This document shows, piece by piece, positions 1-7,908 of a DNA stretch of 64,000 bases. This DNA is from Flavobacteriaceae bacterium. GTDB lineage: Bacteria; Bacteroidota; Bacteroidia; Flavobacteriales; Flavobacteriaceae. Positions within the stretch are counted from its first letter, which is position 1, and each line of letters starts with the position of its first letter. Position numbers and translations under genes: made by a program. The notes beneath the pieces were generated by a model that worked only from the letters and a program-made list of their open reading frames with translations, had not been told where the DNA came from and searched no databases. Where the stretch lies: assembly GCA_030835825.1 (NCBI GenBank), contig JAURRA010000005.1, positions 32,037-96,036 of the forward strand. Direction: 5' to 3'.

Positions 1-1072
1 TGCCATCCAAACAGTATTTAATGTCAATCAAAACAATATTCGCGAAATTGACCCCGGTCATGCTTTGATTATCAAAAAGAACGGCTCGGTCTTTATGACT
101 GAAATTAATACCCCAATGGCACGAATGGCTTGTTCTTTCGAGCGCATCTATTTTTCTCGCGGAAATGATGCCGACATTTATCAGGAGCGAAAAAAATTAG
201 GGCAGTTGTTGTTGCCTCAAGTTTTGAAGGCTATTGACGACGATATCATGAATACTGTTTTCTCCTACATTCCTAATACGGCAGAAATTTCTTTCTATGG
301 TATGGTTGAAACCGTAGAGCGAATATTGAATAACAGAAAGGCACAAGAAATTATCGACAAGAACGGGAGCCTAACCACAGAGGAAATTCAGTCCATTTTA
401 GACCGACGACCAAGAATTGAAAAGATTGCCATAAAAGATGTCAAATTGAGAACTTTTATTACTCAAGACAGCTCAAGAGATGATTTGGTGGCTCACGTTT
501 ACGATTCCACATACGGTGTTGTAAAACCAACAGACAATTTGGTAATAATTGACGATAGTATCGTTCGGGGTACAACCCTTAAAAAGAGTATTTTGCGTAT
601 TCTTAGCCGATTGAATCCAAAACGGATCGTTGTTGTTTCCTCGGCCCCTCAAATCCGATACCCAGACTGTTACGGCATTGACATGGCCAATTTGGGTGAC
701 CTTATTGCGTTTCGAGCAACATTATCGCTACTCCAAGACCATCAAATGTCGCATCTGCTCAATGAGGTCTATCAAAAATGCAAATCAGAAGTTGTCATAA
801 AGGATAGGGTACAAGTCAATCATGTCAAAGCCTTGTATGCACCTTTTACTCCCGACATGATTTCAGATAAAATCGCAGAATTAATCAACTCGGATAAAGT
901 AGATTGTGAAGTTAAGGTGATTTTCCAGACCATCGAAAACCTACATTTGTCATGTCCTCAAAATCTTGGCGACTGGTATTTCACAGGTGATTACCCAACT
1001 CCTGGGGGGCACCGCGTGGTTAACCAAGCATTAATTAATTTTGTTGAAGGGTCAACTGAAAGGGCTTATTGA
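1..1072 (+). CDS. purF: Amidophosphoribosyltransferase (PurF-like), 5' part cut off by the window edge
   Basis: The reading frame is open from the first bases of the window, so the start and the N-terminal glutaminase domain lie to the left. What remains is the phosphoribosyltransferase half. The PRPP-binding motif VIIDDSIVRGTT (bases 541-577) is followed by the SSAPQIRYPDCYGIDM segment typical of PurF. The family makes 5-phosphoribosylamine from PRPP and glutamine, the first step of purine synthesis, in the cytosol. Bacteroidota carry a long form of about 630 residues, and the C-terminal part seen here, with extra helices after the PRPP site, fits it. The gene ends convergent to sodA with a terminator between them. 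The family call is firm; whether it is the only purF in the genome cannot be told from here. Confidence 0.88.
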   Translation, partial: AIQTVFNVNQNNIREIDPGHALIIKKNGSVFMTEINTPMARMACSFERIYFSRGNDADIYQERKKLGQLLLPQVLKAIDDDIMNTVFSYIPNTAEISFYGMVETVERILNNRKAQEIIDKNGSLTTEEIQSILDRRPRIEKIAIKDVKLRTFITQDSSRDDLVAHVYDSTYGVVKPTDNLVIIDDSIVRGTTLKKSILRILSRLNPKRIVVVSSAPQIRYPDCYGIDMANLGDLIAFRATLSLLQDHQMSHLLNEVYQKCKSEVVIKDRVQVNHVKALYAPFTPDMISDKIAELINSDKVDCEVKVIFQTIENLHLSCPQNLGDWYFTGDYPTPGGHRVVNQALINFVEGSTERAY

Positions 1073-1185
1073 CACTTTGTCGATAATAATTGCATTTAAT
1101 CTAAAAACTGACGCCCAATTTATGGCTTCACTTATCTTCGTTTCACCATAACATAAGTAGGTTAAGTTCATGGTAGATTTGGGGC

Positions 1186-1216
1186 AAAAAAGGTGAACAT
1201 CTTGTTCACCTTTTTT
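1186..1216 (-). terminator. Rho-independent terminator between purF and sodA
   Basis: A perfect 14-bp inverted repeat (arms 1186-1199 and 1203-1216, 3-base loop) has A/T runs at both outer ends, so it could stop transcription from either side. It begins 25 bp past the sodA stop but 114 bp past the purF stop, so it serves sodA first. Confidence 0.85.
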
Positions 1217-1240
1217 ATTTTACCTAAAATAGGGTTTAAA

Positions 1241-1849
1241 TTACTTGCCTTGCGCGAACCTGCGAGCTACTTCATTCCAATTAATAATATTGAAAAAAGC
1301 ATTAATATAATCTGGTCTGCGATTTTGATAATTCAAATAATAGGCGTGCTCCCATACATCCAAGCCTAAAATAGGGGTGCCTCCACAACCAACATTAGGC
1401 ATTAAGGGACAGTCTTGATTTGGCGTTGAACAAACCTTTAAGGATCCGCCCTTATGAACGCAAAGCCATGCCCATCCTGAACCAAATTGACCTGCCGCAG
1501 CAGCCGAAAAGGCGTCCTGGAAAGCTTCTAATGACCCAAACGAGGTGTCAATGGCGTCTTTTAACTCCCCTGATAATGAGCCGCGATTATTTGGGCTAAT
1601 CACTTTCCAAAACAAATCGTGATTGTAATAACCTCCTGCATTATTGCGGAGTGCTGAATTTCCCATATCCAAATTAGGCAACAAGGAATCCATTGGTGTC
1701 CCGTCAAGATCAGATCCTTCAACTGCTGCATTAAGTTTGGCCGTGTATCCACTGTGATGTTTTGAGTGGTGAATTTCCATTGTTCTAGCATCAATATGAG
1801 GCTCTAAGGCATCATAGGTGTAATCCAATTCTGTTAATTGATATGGCAT
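1241..1849 (-). CDS. sodA: Superoxide dismutase, Mn type
   Basis: A 202-residue protein of the Fe/Mn superoxide dismutase family, which converts superoxide to hydrogen peroxide and oxygen in the cytosol. The four metal ligands are visible: His27 in MEIHHSKHH, His77 in NHDLFW, and Asp164 and His168 in DVWEHAYY. The NNAGG segment before NHDLFW and Gln145 in STPNQD are the pattern of manganese rather than iron enzymes, although this family includes cambialistic members. There is no signal peptide. Four cysteines at 130-155 are more than usual for the family. A TAnnTTTG promoter element lies 32 bp upstream and a strong terminator follows, so it is probably transcribed alone. Metal choice is inferred from sequence only. 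Confidence 0.93.
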   Translation of the reverse strand: MPYQLTELDYTYDALEPHIDARTMEIHHSKHHSGYTAKLNAAVEGSDLDGTPMDSLLPNLDMGNSALRNNAGGYYNHDLFWKVISPNNRGSLSGELKDAIDTSFGSLEAFQDAFSAAAAGQFGSGWAWLCVHKGGSLKVCSTPNQDCPLMPNVGCGGTPILGLDVWEHAYYLNYQNRRPDYINAFFNIINWNEVARRFAQGK

Positions 1850-1881
1850 AATGAATAGTTTTTAATAGTTTATTGAATGCT

Positions 1882-1889
1882 CAAATTTA
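1882..1889 (-). promoter_or_regulatory. -7 promoter element for sodA
   Basis: Read on the minus strand this is TAAATTTG, an exact match to the Bacteroidota -7 consensus TAnnTTTG, 32 bp before the sodA start. No well-spaced TTTG is seen at -33. Confidence 0.5.
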
Positions 1890-1958
1890 CAATTTTAGAC
1901 GCAAACCACAGCAGCAGATTCGTTAAGAATACCTAAATTGTTAGCTTAATTCTAACCA

Positions 1959-4900
1959 TTGAAAAAAGCAACTTTCAAAGTTTTTAGCGCCTCGGCTGGT
2001 AGCGGAAAAACATATGCTCTAGTGCAATCATATCTAGAAGTGCTTTTATCTGCGTCACATCCAGCGATTTGTAAAAAAATTCTAGCGGTCACCTTCACCA
2101 ATAAGGCTGTCGAGGAAATGAAAAGTAGGATTTTGACAACATTGGGTGAATTTTCAAATCCTGACATCATATACCACCCCAACGACATGTTCGTGGACTT
2201 ATGCAAATCCACAAAACTACCTGCCCAAAAACTTCATGAAAGAGCAAAAAATGGACTGCAATATATTGCGCATCATTACCACGATTTCAATGTATCCACT
2301 ATAGACAGATTCACTCAAAAAGTTGTTCGCACCTTTGCGCAAGACCTGAAATTATCTCATAATTTTGAAGTATCCCTCGATCATTCAAAGGTATTGTCAG
2401 AGGCTGTTGATCGATTTATTTCTAAAGCAGGTGGAGACTCACAATTGACAGAAATCATGTTAGATTTCGTCTTTGACAAAGTCCAAGACGATAAAAGTGC
2501 TGATATCAGTATTGACTTTTTTAAAATGTCCGAACGGCTGCTTTCGGAAAACGATCTGCCTATTTTAGAACAAATCAGCACTTTGGAGATCAAAGATCAT
2601 ATGGCCTTCAAGAAACTTCTGAAAAACACCATCCATGATCTTCACGAGCAGGTGAAGTCCGTAGCTCAGTCTGTTCTCGAGAGTCTTGAAGAACAGGAGA
2701 TCGCATTGACTAGTTTTCCTTATCAAACTTTACCCAATCACTTCAAGAAAATCGCTAGTGGAGAAATTAAAAATTTGTACGCCAATAAACTAGAAGAACA
2801 AATTGAAGTAGGGCAATTGCTGAGCAAAAAGGCCTCGGAAGATGAGAGGCTAAGACTCGACCATCTATTGCCAGAGATTCAAAAAGCCTATCAACATCTG
2901 AAAGTTTCGATTCACTTGCTTGGATTATACCAAAATTTTCACAGCAATATCACACCATTGTCGATACTAAAGGGCCTGGACAAAGAGCTGGAACAAATGA
3001 AACTGGAGCAAAATTTCCTGCTCATTTCGGAATTCAACAACCTTATCAGCAATCATTTGAAAAACGAACCTACCCCATTTATTTATGAACGATTGGGCGA
3101 AAATTACAGTCACTTTTTTATAGATGAATTTCAAGATACTTCTGTAAAGCAATGGGAGAATTTGCTCCCTTTACTGAGCCACAGTTTAGCCTCAACTGGT
3201 TCAAGTGTCACCTTAGTTGGAGATGCCAAACAGGCCATATACCGCTGGCGCGGCGGGAAGGTAGAACAATTTATACGCTTAAGTGAGCGCTCTCCATTTC
3301 ATATCAAATTAGATCGAATCGTCTTACCCAAAAACTATAGAAGTGACTTTCATATTGTGGATTTTAACAATAAATTATTTCAATGCCTTTCTAAATTCGT
3401 TTTTTCCGACCCGTCGCATACCCAACTTTTTGAACAGAGCAAACAAGATCACAAAAAAACTGGCGGGGGCTATGTCAGTTTAACATTCATAGATACAATT
3501 GCTGAAAGCAAATACGCGGATTACTGCGCTGCCGTTTTTGACCGAATTGTGCAATGCAATAAGGACGGCATTGATTTAGGAGACATTGTAGTCTTAGTGA
3601 GAAAAAATAAAGAAGGTATTGCTGTCGCTCGACACCTTGCCAAAAACAATATTGCAGTTGTGTCTTCCGAATCCTTGATTTTGTCAAGTTCTCCGGAAGT
3701 TAGGCTGGTCGTAAAGATTTTAAAAATGATTTTAGAGCCAAAAAATCTTAACGTCAGACTTGAGGTTTTAACCTATTTAGGCCAAAATCGGGAGGATATT
3801 GACGACTGGCATGCCTTTTATGTCAAACATCTCTTTCTAAGGGAATGGGACTTTTTCAAATCTTTGAGCACTCTGGGGGTTGACTTCAATCCCAAGGATT
3901 ATTCTGGAATGTCAATCTATGAAATGGTAGAGGGGGTGATCATAGCATTTGGATTAGCCCATCGGTCTGATGCCTATTTGCAGTATTTTCTAGATGAGGT
4001 GTTACAATTCATGTCTCAAAAGTCTGCAGGACTGTCAGCCTTTCTGGAGTACTACGAGCAAAACGAAAGCAAACTAAGTATCGTCGGCACCAAACAATCT
4101 AATGCGGTACAAATTATGACCATTCATTCGGCAAAAGGTCTAGAATTTCCAGTTGTTATATTCCCTTTTGCCGAACAAAATATCTACAAAGAACCATCAA
4201 CTAAATTGTGGTATAATTTGGACAACACCCCGTTTAGTCATATGGCCTATTCACTGGTTAATGTAAATAAAGATTTACCTCATACAGGCACTCAGGGAAC
4301 TGATATATACAACAAGCATCGGTCAGATTTAGAGCTCGATAATTTAAACTTACTGTATGTTGCTCTGACCAGGGCGGAAAATCAATTACACGTCATTGGA
4401 AATCAAGGGCATCAGCCGCACGAGCGGACATACAGCGGATTTTTGAAATACTATCTAGAAAAACAAGGGGTCTGGAATTCACAAAAACAGTTTTACCAAT
4501 TTGGTGATTTGTATGATGGTAAAAAAATGGATTCCAATACTAACGAAAGTATTGAAAAAATTAGGTGTTCTATGCGGCCCATCTCTAGTTTGCCAGCACG
4601 AATTATAACCAATGCCTCATTAATGTGGAATGAAAAATTTGGCGATGCTCTAGAAAGGGGTAATTTAATGCATTGGTATATGGCTCAAATCAAGCAAGAG
4701 ACCGATATTCCATTCGCCTCGAAATTACTTTTGAGAAATGGGATGGCTAGCGAATCCCAAAAAGAAGATCTCGAAACAATTGCAAGGAATATTGTCAGTA
4801 ATCCCATGGTAAAACCCTTTTTTAGTGGTGCTCATAAAACCTACAACGAAAGGGATATTCTCGATCCTGAGGGCAATATTTCACGACCTGATAGAATCAA

Positions 4901-5078
4901 TATCATTTCAAAAAATGAAGCTGTTATTATAGACTACAAAAGCAGCCAGCCTGACTCCATTGATCAGAAGCAACTCAACGGATATCGCTTTGCATTGCAT
5001 CAAATGGGGTATGAGTTTGTCAAAAATATCTTGATTTATGTCTCAGAAGATACAACCCCGGAATTCGTAGTGTTTTAG
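1959..5078 (+). CDS. UvrD/RecB-type helicase-nuclease, AddA-like
   Basis: A 1039-residue superfamily 1 helicase with a C-terminal nuclease. Visible motifs are Walker A (ASAGSGKT, residues 10-17), Walker B (FFIDEFQDTS, about 385-394), the YRWRGG segment (about 427), QIMTIHSAKGLEFP (about 715) and LLYVALTRAENQL (about 795). Near the end, PDRINII and IIDYKSS (about 973-993) form the PD-(D/E)XK nuclease core. This is the order of AddA/RecB. The partner is most likely the nuclease at 7909-10662, and together they would resect double-strand breaks for recombination. The start is TTG, placed where the conserved N-terminus begins; no ATG lies nearby in frame. The family is sure; AddA versus another Bacteroidota RecB-like name is convention. 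Confidence 0.9.
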   Translation: MKKATFKVFSASAGSGKTYALVQSYLEVLLSASHPAICKKILAVTFTNKAVEEMKSRILTTLGEFSNPDIIYHPNDMFVDLCKSTKLPAQKLHERAKNGLQYIAHHYHDFNVSTIDRFTQKVVRTFAQDLKLSHNFEVSLDHSKVLSEAVDRFISKAGGDSQLTEIMLDFVFDKVQDDKSADISIDFFKMSERLLSENDLPILEQISTLEIKDHMAFKKLLKNTIHDLHEQVKSVAQSVLESLEEQEIALTSFPYQTLPNHFKKIASGEIKNLYANKLEEQIEVGQLLSKKASEDERLRLDHLLPEIQKAYQHLKVSIHLLGLYQNFHSNITPLSILKGLDKELEQMKLEQNFLLISEFNNLISNHLKNEPTPFIYERLGENYSHFFIDEFQDTSVKQWENLLPLLSHSLASTGSSVTLVGDAKQAIYRWRGGKVEQFIRLSERSPFHIKLDRIVLPKNYRSDFHIVDFNNKLFQCLSKFVFSDPSHTQLFEQSKQDHKKTGGGYVSLTFIDTIAESKYADYCAAVFDRIVQCNKDGIDLGDIVVLVRKNKEGIAVARHLAKNNIAVVSSESLILSSSPEVRLVVKILKMILEPKNLNVRLEVLTYLGQNREDIDDWHAFYVKHLFLREWDFFKSLSTLGVDFNPKDYSGMSIYEMVEGVIIAFGLAHRSDAYLQYFLDEVLQFMSQKSAGLSAFLEYYEQNESKLSIVGTKQSNAVQIMTIHSAKGLEFPVVIFPFAEQNIYKEPSTKLWYNLDNTPFSHMAYSLVNVNKDLPHTGTQGTDIYNKHRSDLELDNLNLLYVALTRAENQLHVIGNQGHQPHERTYSGFLKYYLEKQGVWNSQKQFYQFGDLYDGKKMDSNTNESIEKIRCSMRPISSLPARIITNASLMWNEKFGDALERGNLMHWYMAQIKQETDIPFASKLLLRNGMASESQKEDLETIARNIVSNPMVKPFFSGAHKTYNERDILDPEGNISRPDRINIISKNEAVIIDYKSSQPDSIDQKQLNGYRFALHQMGYEFVKNILIYVSEDTTPEFVVF

Positions 5079-5092
5079 GTCAGGGATTTTAG

Positions 5093-5100
5093 TAAATTTG
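5093..5100 (+). promoter_or_regulatory. -7 promoter element for kbl
   Basis: TAAATTTG exactly matches TAnnTTTG and lies 25 bp before the kbl ATG, just after the stop of the helicase gene. This suggests kbl has its own promoter. Confidence 0.5.
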
Positions 5101-5125
5101 ATTTTTTAAATCCAATTCGCAAGCC

Positions 5126-6319
5126 ATGTACAACAAAATTAAAACTCATCTTCGCCTAGAACTAGACGCTATTCGGTCTCATGGTCTTTTCAAAGAAGAA
5201 CGGATCATCACTTCCCCACAAGGTGCAGAAATCGAGCTGAGCACTGGGCAAAAAGTATTAAACTTTTGTTCAAACAACTATTTAGGCCTGTCTTCACACC
5301 CCGAAGTGATAGCTGCCGCTAAAGATGCTTTAGACAGTCATGGCTTCGGTATGTCATCAGTGCGGTTTATCTGCGGGACTCAAGATATTCACAAAGAACT
5401 TGAGCACAAAATAGCAGCGTTTTATCAAACCGAAGATACCATTCTATATGCCGCCGCTTTCGACGCCAATGCCGGGATTTTCGAACCCCTACTCTCCGAG
5501 CAGGACGCCATCATATCTGACAGCTTAAACCATGCCTCAATCATTGATGGGGTGCGTCTTTGCAAGGCAAAAAGATACCGATATCAGAATAGTGACATGT
5601 CGGATTTGGAGGCGCAGTTGATTGCCGCCAATAAAGATGGTCATAGGTTTAAAATTATAGTTACGGACGGCGTTTTTTCTATGGATGGCATTGTAGCGCC
5701 TTTAGATAAAATCTGCGATTTAGCAGAACAGTATGACGCGCTGGTCATGGTTGATGAATGCCATGCTGCTGGCTTCATTGGTGCAACAGGCCGCGGTACC
5801 TTAGAAGCAAAAAAGGTACTTGGCAGGGTCGATATAATTACTGGGACTCTAGGAAAAGCATTAGGCGGAGCCATGGGTGGTTATACAACTGGTAAAAAAG
5901 AAATTATTGAAATTTTACGCCAACGCTCTAGACCCTATTTGTTCTCAAATTCATTAGCTCCTGCCATCGTTGGGGCTTCTATCAAAGTTTTTGAACTACT
6001 CTCTACTGATACCACTCGGAGAGATCAATTGGAATGGAACACCAATTATTTCAAAAAGCACATTAAGTCTGCCGGTTTTGACATAGTTGATGGGGACAGC
6101 GCCATAGTGCCAATCATGCTTTACGACGCACAATTATCTCAAAACATGGCCAATGAACTCCTCAGTTTGGGTGTTTATGTCACTGGATTTTTCTATCCCG
6201 TTGTACCCAAAGAAAAAGCAAGAATTCGGGTTCAATTATCGTCGGCTCATACCCAACAACATCTGGACAGAGCAATTTGGGCTTTTACTCAAGCAGGGCG
6301 TAAGTTTGGAGTGATTTGA
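5126..6319 (+). CDS. kbl: Glycine C-acetyltransferase (2-amino-3-ketobutyrate CoA ligase)
   Basis: A 397-residue PLP enzyme of the alpha-oxoamine synthase family, the same length as E. coli Kbl. The PLP lysine is Lys244 in GTLGKALGGAMGG, and the DECHAAGF segment that contacts PLP is present. It splits 2-amino-3-oxobutyrate with CoA into glycine and acetyl-CoA, the second step of threonine breakdown. The usual partner, threonine dehydrogenase (tdh), is not in this window. BioF and serine palmitoyltransferase are close relatives, but the MSSVRFICGTQDIHKELE stretch is typical of Kbl. The gene sits between the two helicase-nuclease subunits with no obvious functional link to them. Confidence 0.93.
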   Translation: MYNKIKTHLRLELDAIRSHGLFKEERIITSPQGAEIELSTGQKVLNFCSNNYLGLSSHPEVIAAAKDALDSHGFGMSSVRFICGTQDIHKELEHKIAAFYQTEDTILYAAAFDANAGIFEPLLSEQDAIISDSLNHASIIDGVRLCKAKRYRYQNSDMSDLEAQLIAANKDGHRFKIIVTDGVFSMDGIVAPLDKICDLAEQYDALVMVDECHAAGFIGATGRGTLEAKKVLGRVDIITGTLGKALGGAMGGYTTGKKEIIEILRQRSRPYLFSNSLAPAIVGASIKVFELLSTDTTRRDQLEWNTNYFKKHIKSAGFDIVDGDSAIVPIMLYDAQLSQNMANELLSLGVYVTGFFYPVVPKEKARIRVQLSSAHTQQHLDRAIWAFTQAGRKFGVI

Positions 6320-6368
6320 GTTCATTCAACTCTAAAGGTCATAATATTGTGTATTTTTAGCCAACAAA

Positions 6369-6400
6369 TTTGCTAGGTAACCGCAAATCTGCTACTTTTG
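6369..6400 (+). promoter_or_regulatory. Canonical Bacteroidota promoter for the OmpA-family gene
   Basis: TTTG at 6369-6372, a 20-base spacer and TACTTTTG at 6393-6400 match the -33/-7 consensus (TTTG and TAnnTTTG) of Flavobacteriia. It is the clearest promoter in the window, 34 bp before the start of what should be a strongly expressed outer-membrane protein. Confidence 0.75.
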
Positions 6401-6434
6401 GAGATAATTTTAATATTTAAAGACTCATATTTCT

Positions 6435-7832
6435 ATGAAAAAGCAAAACTTACTTACGCTTATGGTTGGTTTGTTCTTTGGATTAACGACTGTTATGTCT
6501 CAAAACAGTGACAATCCTTGGCAAGTAACCCTTGGGGTTAACGCGGTAGATTTTTACCCCGTTGGTGGCCATACATCAATTCAGGGTGGAAATTTTGAAG
6601 GCATCACAGATGTCAGCCACTGGAACACTTTACCCTCAATTTCTTACCTCGGAGTATCTAAAAACATTTCAGGAAACTGGTCTTTAGGTCTTGCAGGATC
6701 AATTAATTCGATCACTCAGTGGGGTGTAGCAGAAGTTGAAACCACACAGTACTATGCAGCTGATTTAAACATCAAATACAGTTTAGGTGAGCTGATCAAA
6801 AGTAAAAAGTTTGAGCCATTTGTTGGCTTTGGCGGAAGCTGGGTTGGGATTGAAAGAAATGATTTCTACAGTTTTTCTGGTGACAATGTCGGACAGCCAG
6901 CAGCTAACGCTCTTGGTGGTTTGTCTGTTTGGTTTTCAGACGGCTTTGGCGTGACTTTCCAATCTCAATACAAACATTCTTTTGGTGAGCGCAAATCGGC
7001 TCAACATTTTCAACACACTCTCGGAGTGGCTCTACGCTTTGGCGGCAAAGACACTGATGGCGATGGTGTTTATGACAAAAACGATTCGTGTCCAGAAACT
7101 CCTGGCTTAGCCGCGTTCAATGGTTGTCCTGATTCAGACGGCGATGGCGTTCAAGACAGTAAAGACAACTGCCCTAACGTCGCTGGTTTAGCTCAACTCA
7201 ATGGTTGTCCTGATTCAGATGGTGACGGTGTAGCTGATAATAATGACAGCTGTCCAGAAGTTGCTGGTTCCGCTGCTATGCAGGGCTGTCCAGATAGTGA
7301 CAATGACAAAGTTGCGGATAAAGATGACAACTGTCCGAATGAGGCAGGACCTGCAGCTAACAAAGGCTGCCCATGGCCAGACTCCGATAATGATGGGGTT
7401 CTTGACAAAGATGATAACTGTCCGAACGAAGCCGGAACAGTTGCTAATAACGGCTGTCCTGAAGTGTCCGTTCCAAGAGAAGTAGCCGATCGGCTTTCAA
7501 ACTACGCCAGAACAATTAACTTCAACACAGGACAGTCATCCTTCAAAGCTGAAACTATTCCTGTCCTAAAAGCTGTTTCTGCAATAATTTTAGAATACCC
7601 TAATGCAGAATTCCTTATTGAAGGTCATACTGACTCAACAGGTAGCGATGCCTTAAATCAAAGATTATCTGAACAACGTGCTAACGCTGTGAAAAATTAT
7701 TTGGTTGATAACGGTGTCAATGCTTCTCGTCTAACTGCAGTTGGATATGGCGAAACTCGCCCTATTGCCTCAAACATTACTGTTAAAGGTCGTGCTGAGA
7801 ATAGAAGAGTAGAAGTAAAATTAAAAAATTAA
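6435..7832 (+). CDS. OmpA-family outer membrane protein with thrombospondin type 3 repeats
   Basis: A 465-residue exported protein. A signal peptide covers residues 1-22, ending at VMSQ. About residues 25-200 look like an eight-stranded beta-barrel ending in LGVALRFG. Residues 206-340 hold five Ca-binding thrombospondin type 3 repeats of the pattern DSDGDGVxDxxDxCP...GCP. The C-terminal OmpA domain (about 360-465) has the peptidoglycan-binding GHTDSTGS and RLSEQRANAVKNYL motifs and ends ENRRVEVKLKN. Such proteins tie the outer membrane to the peptidoglycan. The gene is monocistronic: a canonical promoter stands before it and a strong terminator after it. Confidence 0.93.
   Translation: MKKQNLLTLMVGLFFGLTTVMSQNSDNPWQVTLGVNAVDFYPVGGHTSIQGGNFEGITDVSHWNTLPSISYLGVSKNISGNWSLGLAGSINSITQWGVAEVETTQYYAADLNIKYSLGELIKSKKFEPFVGFGGSWVGIERNDFYSFSGDNVGQPAANALGGLSVWFSDGFGVTFQSQYKHSFGERKSAQHFQHTLGVALRFGGKDTDGDGVYDKNDSCPETPGLAAFNGCPDSDGDGVQDSKDNCPNVAGLAQLNGCPDSDGDGVADNNDSCPEVAGSAAMQGCPDSDNDKVADKDDNCPNEAGPAANKGCPWPDSDNDGVLDKDDNCPNEAGTVANNGCPEVSVPREVADRLSNYARTINFNTGQSSFKAETIPVLKAVSAIILEYPNAEFLIEGHTDSTGSDALNQRLSEQRANAVKNYLVDNGVNASRLTAVGYGETRPIASNITVKGRAENRRVEVKLKN
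7050..7465 (+). repeat. Five tandem thrombospondin type 3 coding repeats
   Basis: Five imperfect units of about 75-80 bp encode Asp-rich Ca-binding loops (DSDGDGV/DNCPN) separated by a short Ala/Asn-rich stretch ending in GCP. The fifth is preceded by an extra Pro-Trp. The units are similar enough in DNA to recombine, so copy number may vary between strains. Confidence 0.8.
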
Positions 7833-7851
7833 TCCCCATTTAATTTTGTTT

Positions 7852-7882
7852 AAAAAAGCGTTCCTTAAGGAACGCTTTTTTT
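7852..7882 (+). terminator. Rho-independent terminator of the OmpA-family gene
   Basis: A perfect inverted repeat (AAAAAAGCGTTCC, TTAA centre, GGAACGCTTTTTT) 19 bp after the stop codon, ending in a T-run. Confidence 0.9.
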
Positions 7883-7908
7883 ATTTTAGGGTATCCTATA
7901 AATAGCGC

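Noticed and set aside
7193..7485. Open frames on both strands inside the OmpA repeat region
   Set aside because: They arise from the repetitive Asp-rich codons of the thrombospondin repeats and have no signal peptide, family match or ribosome site.
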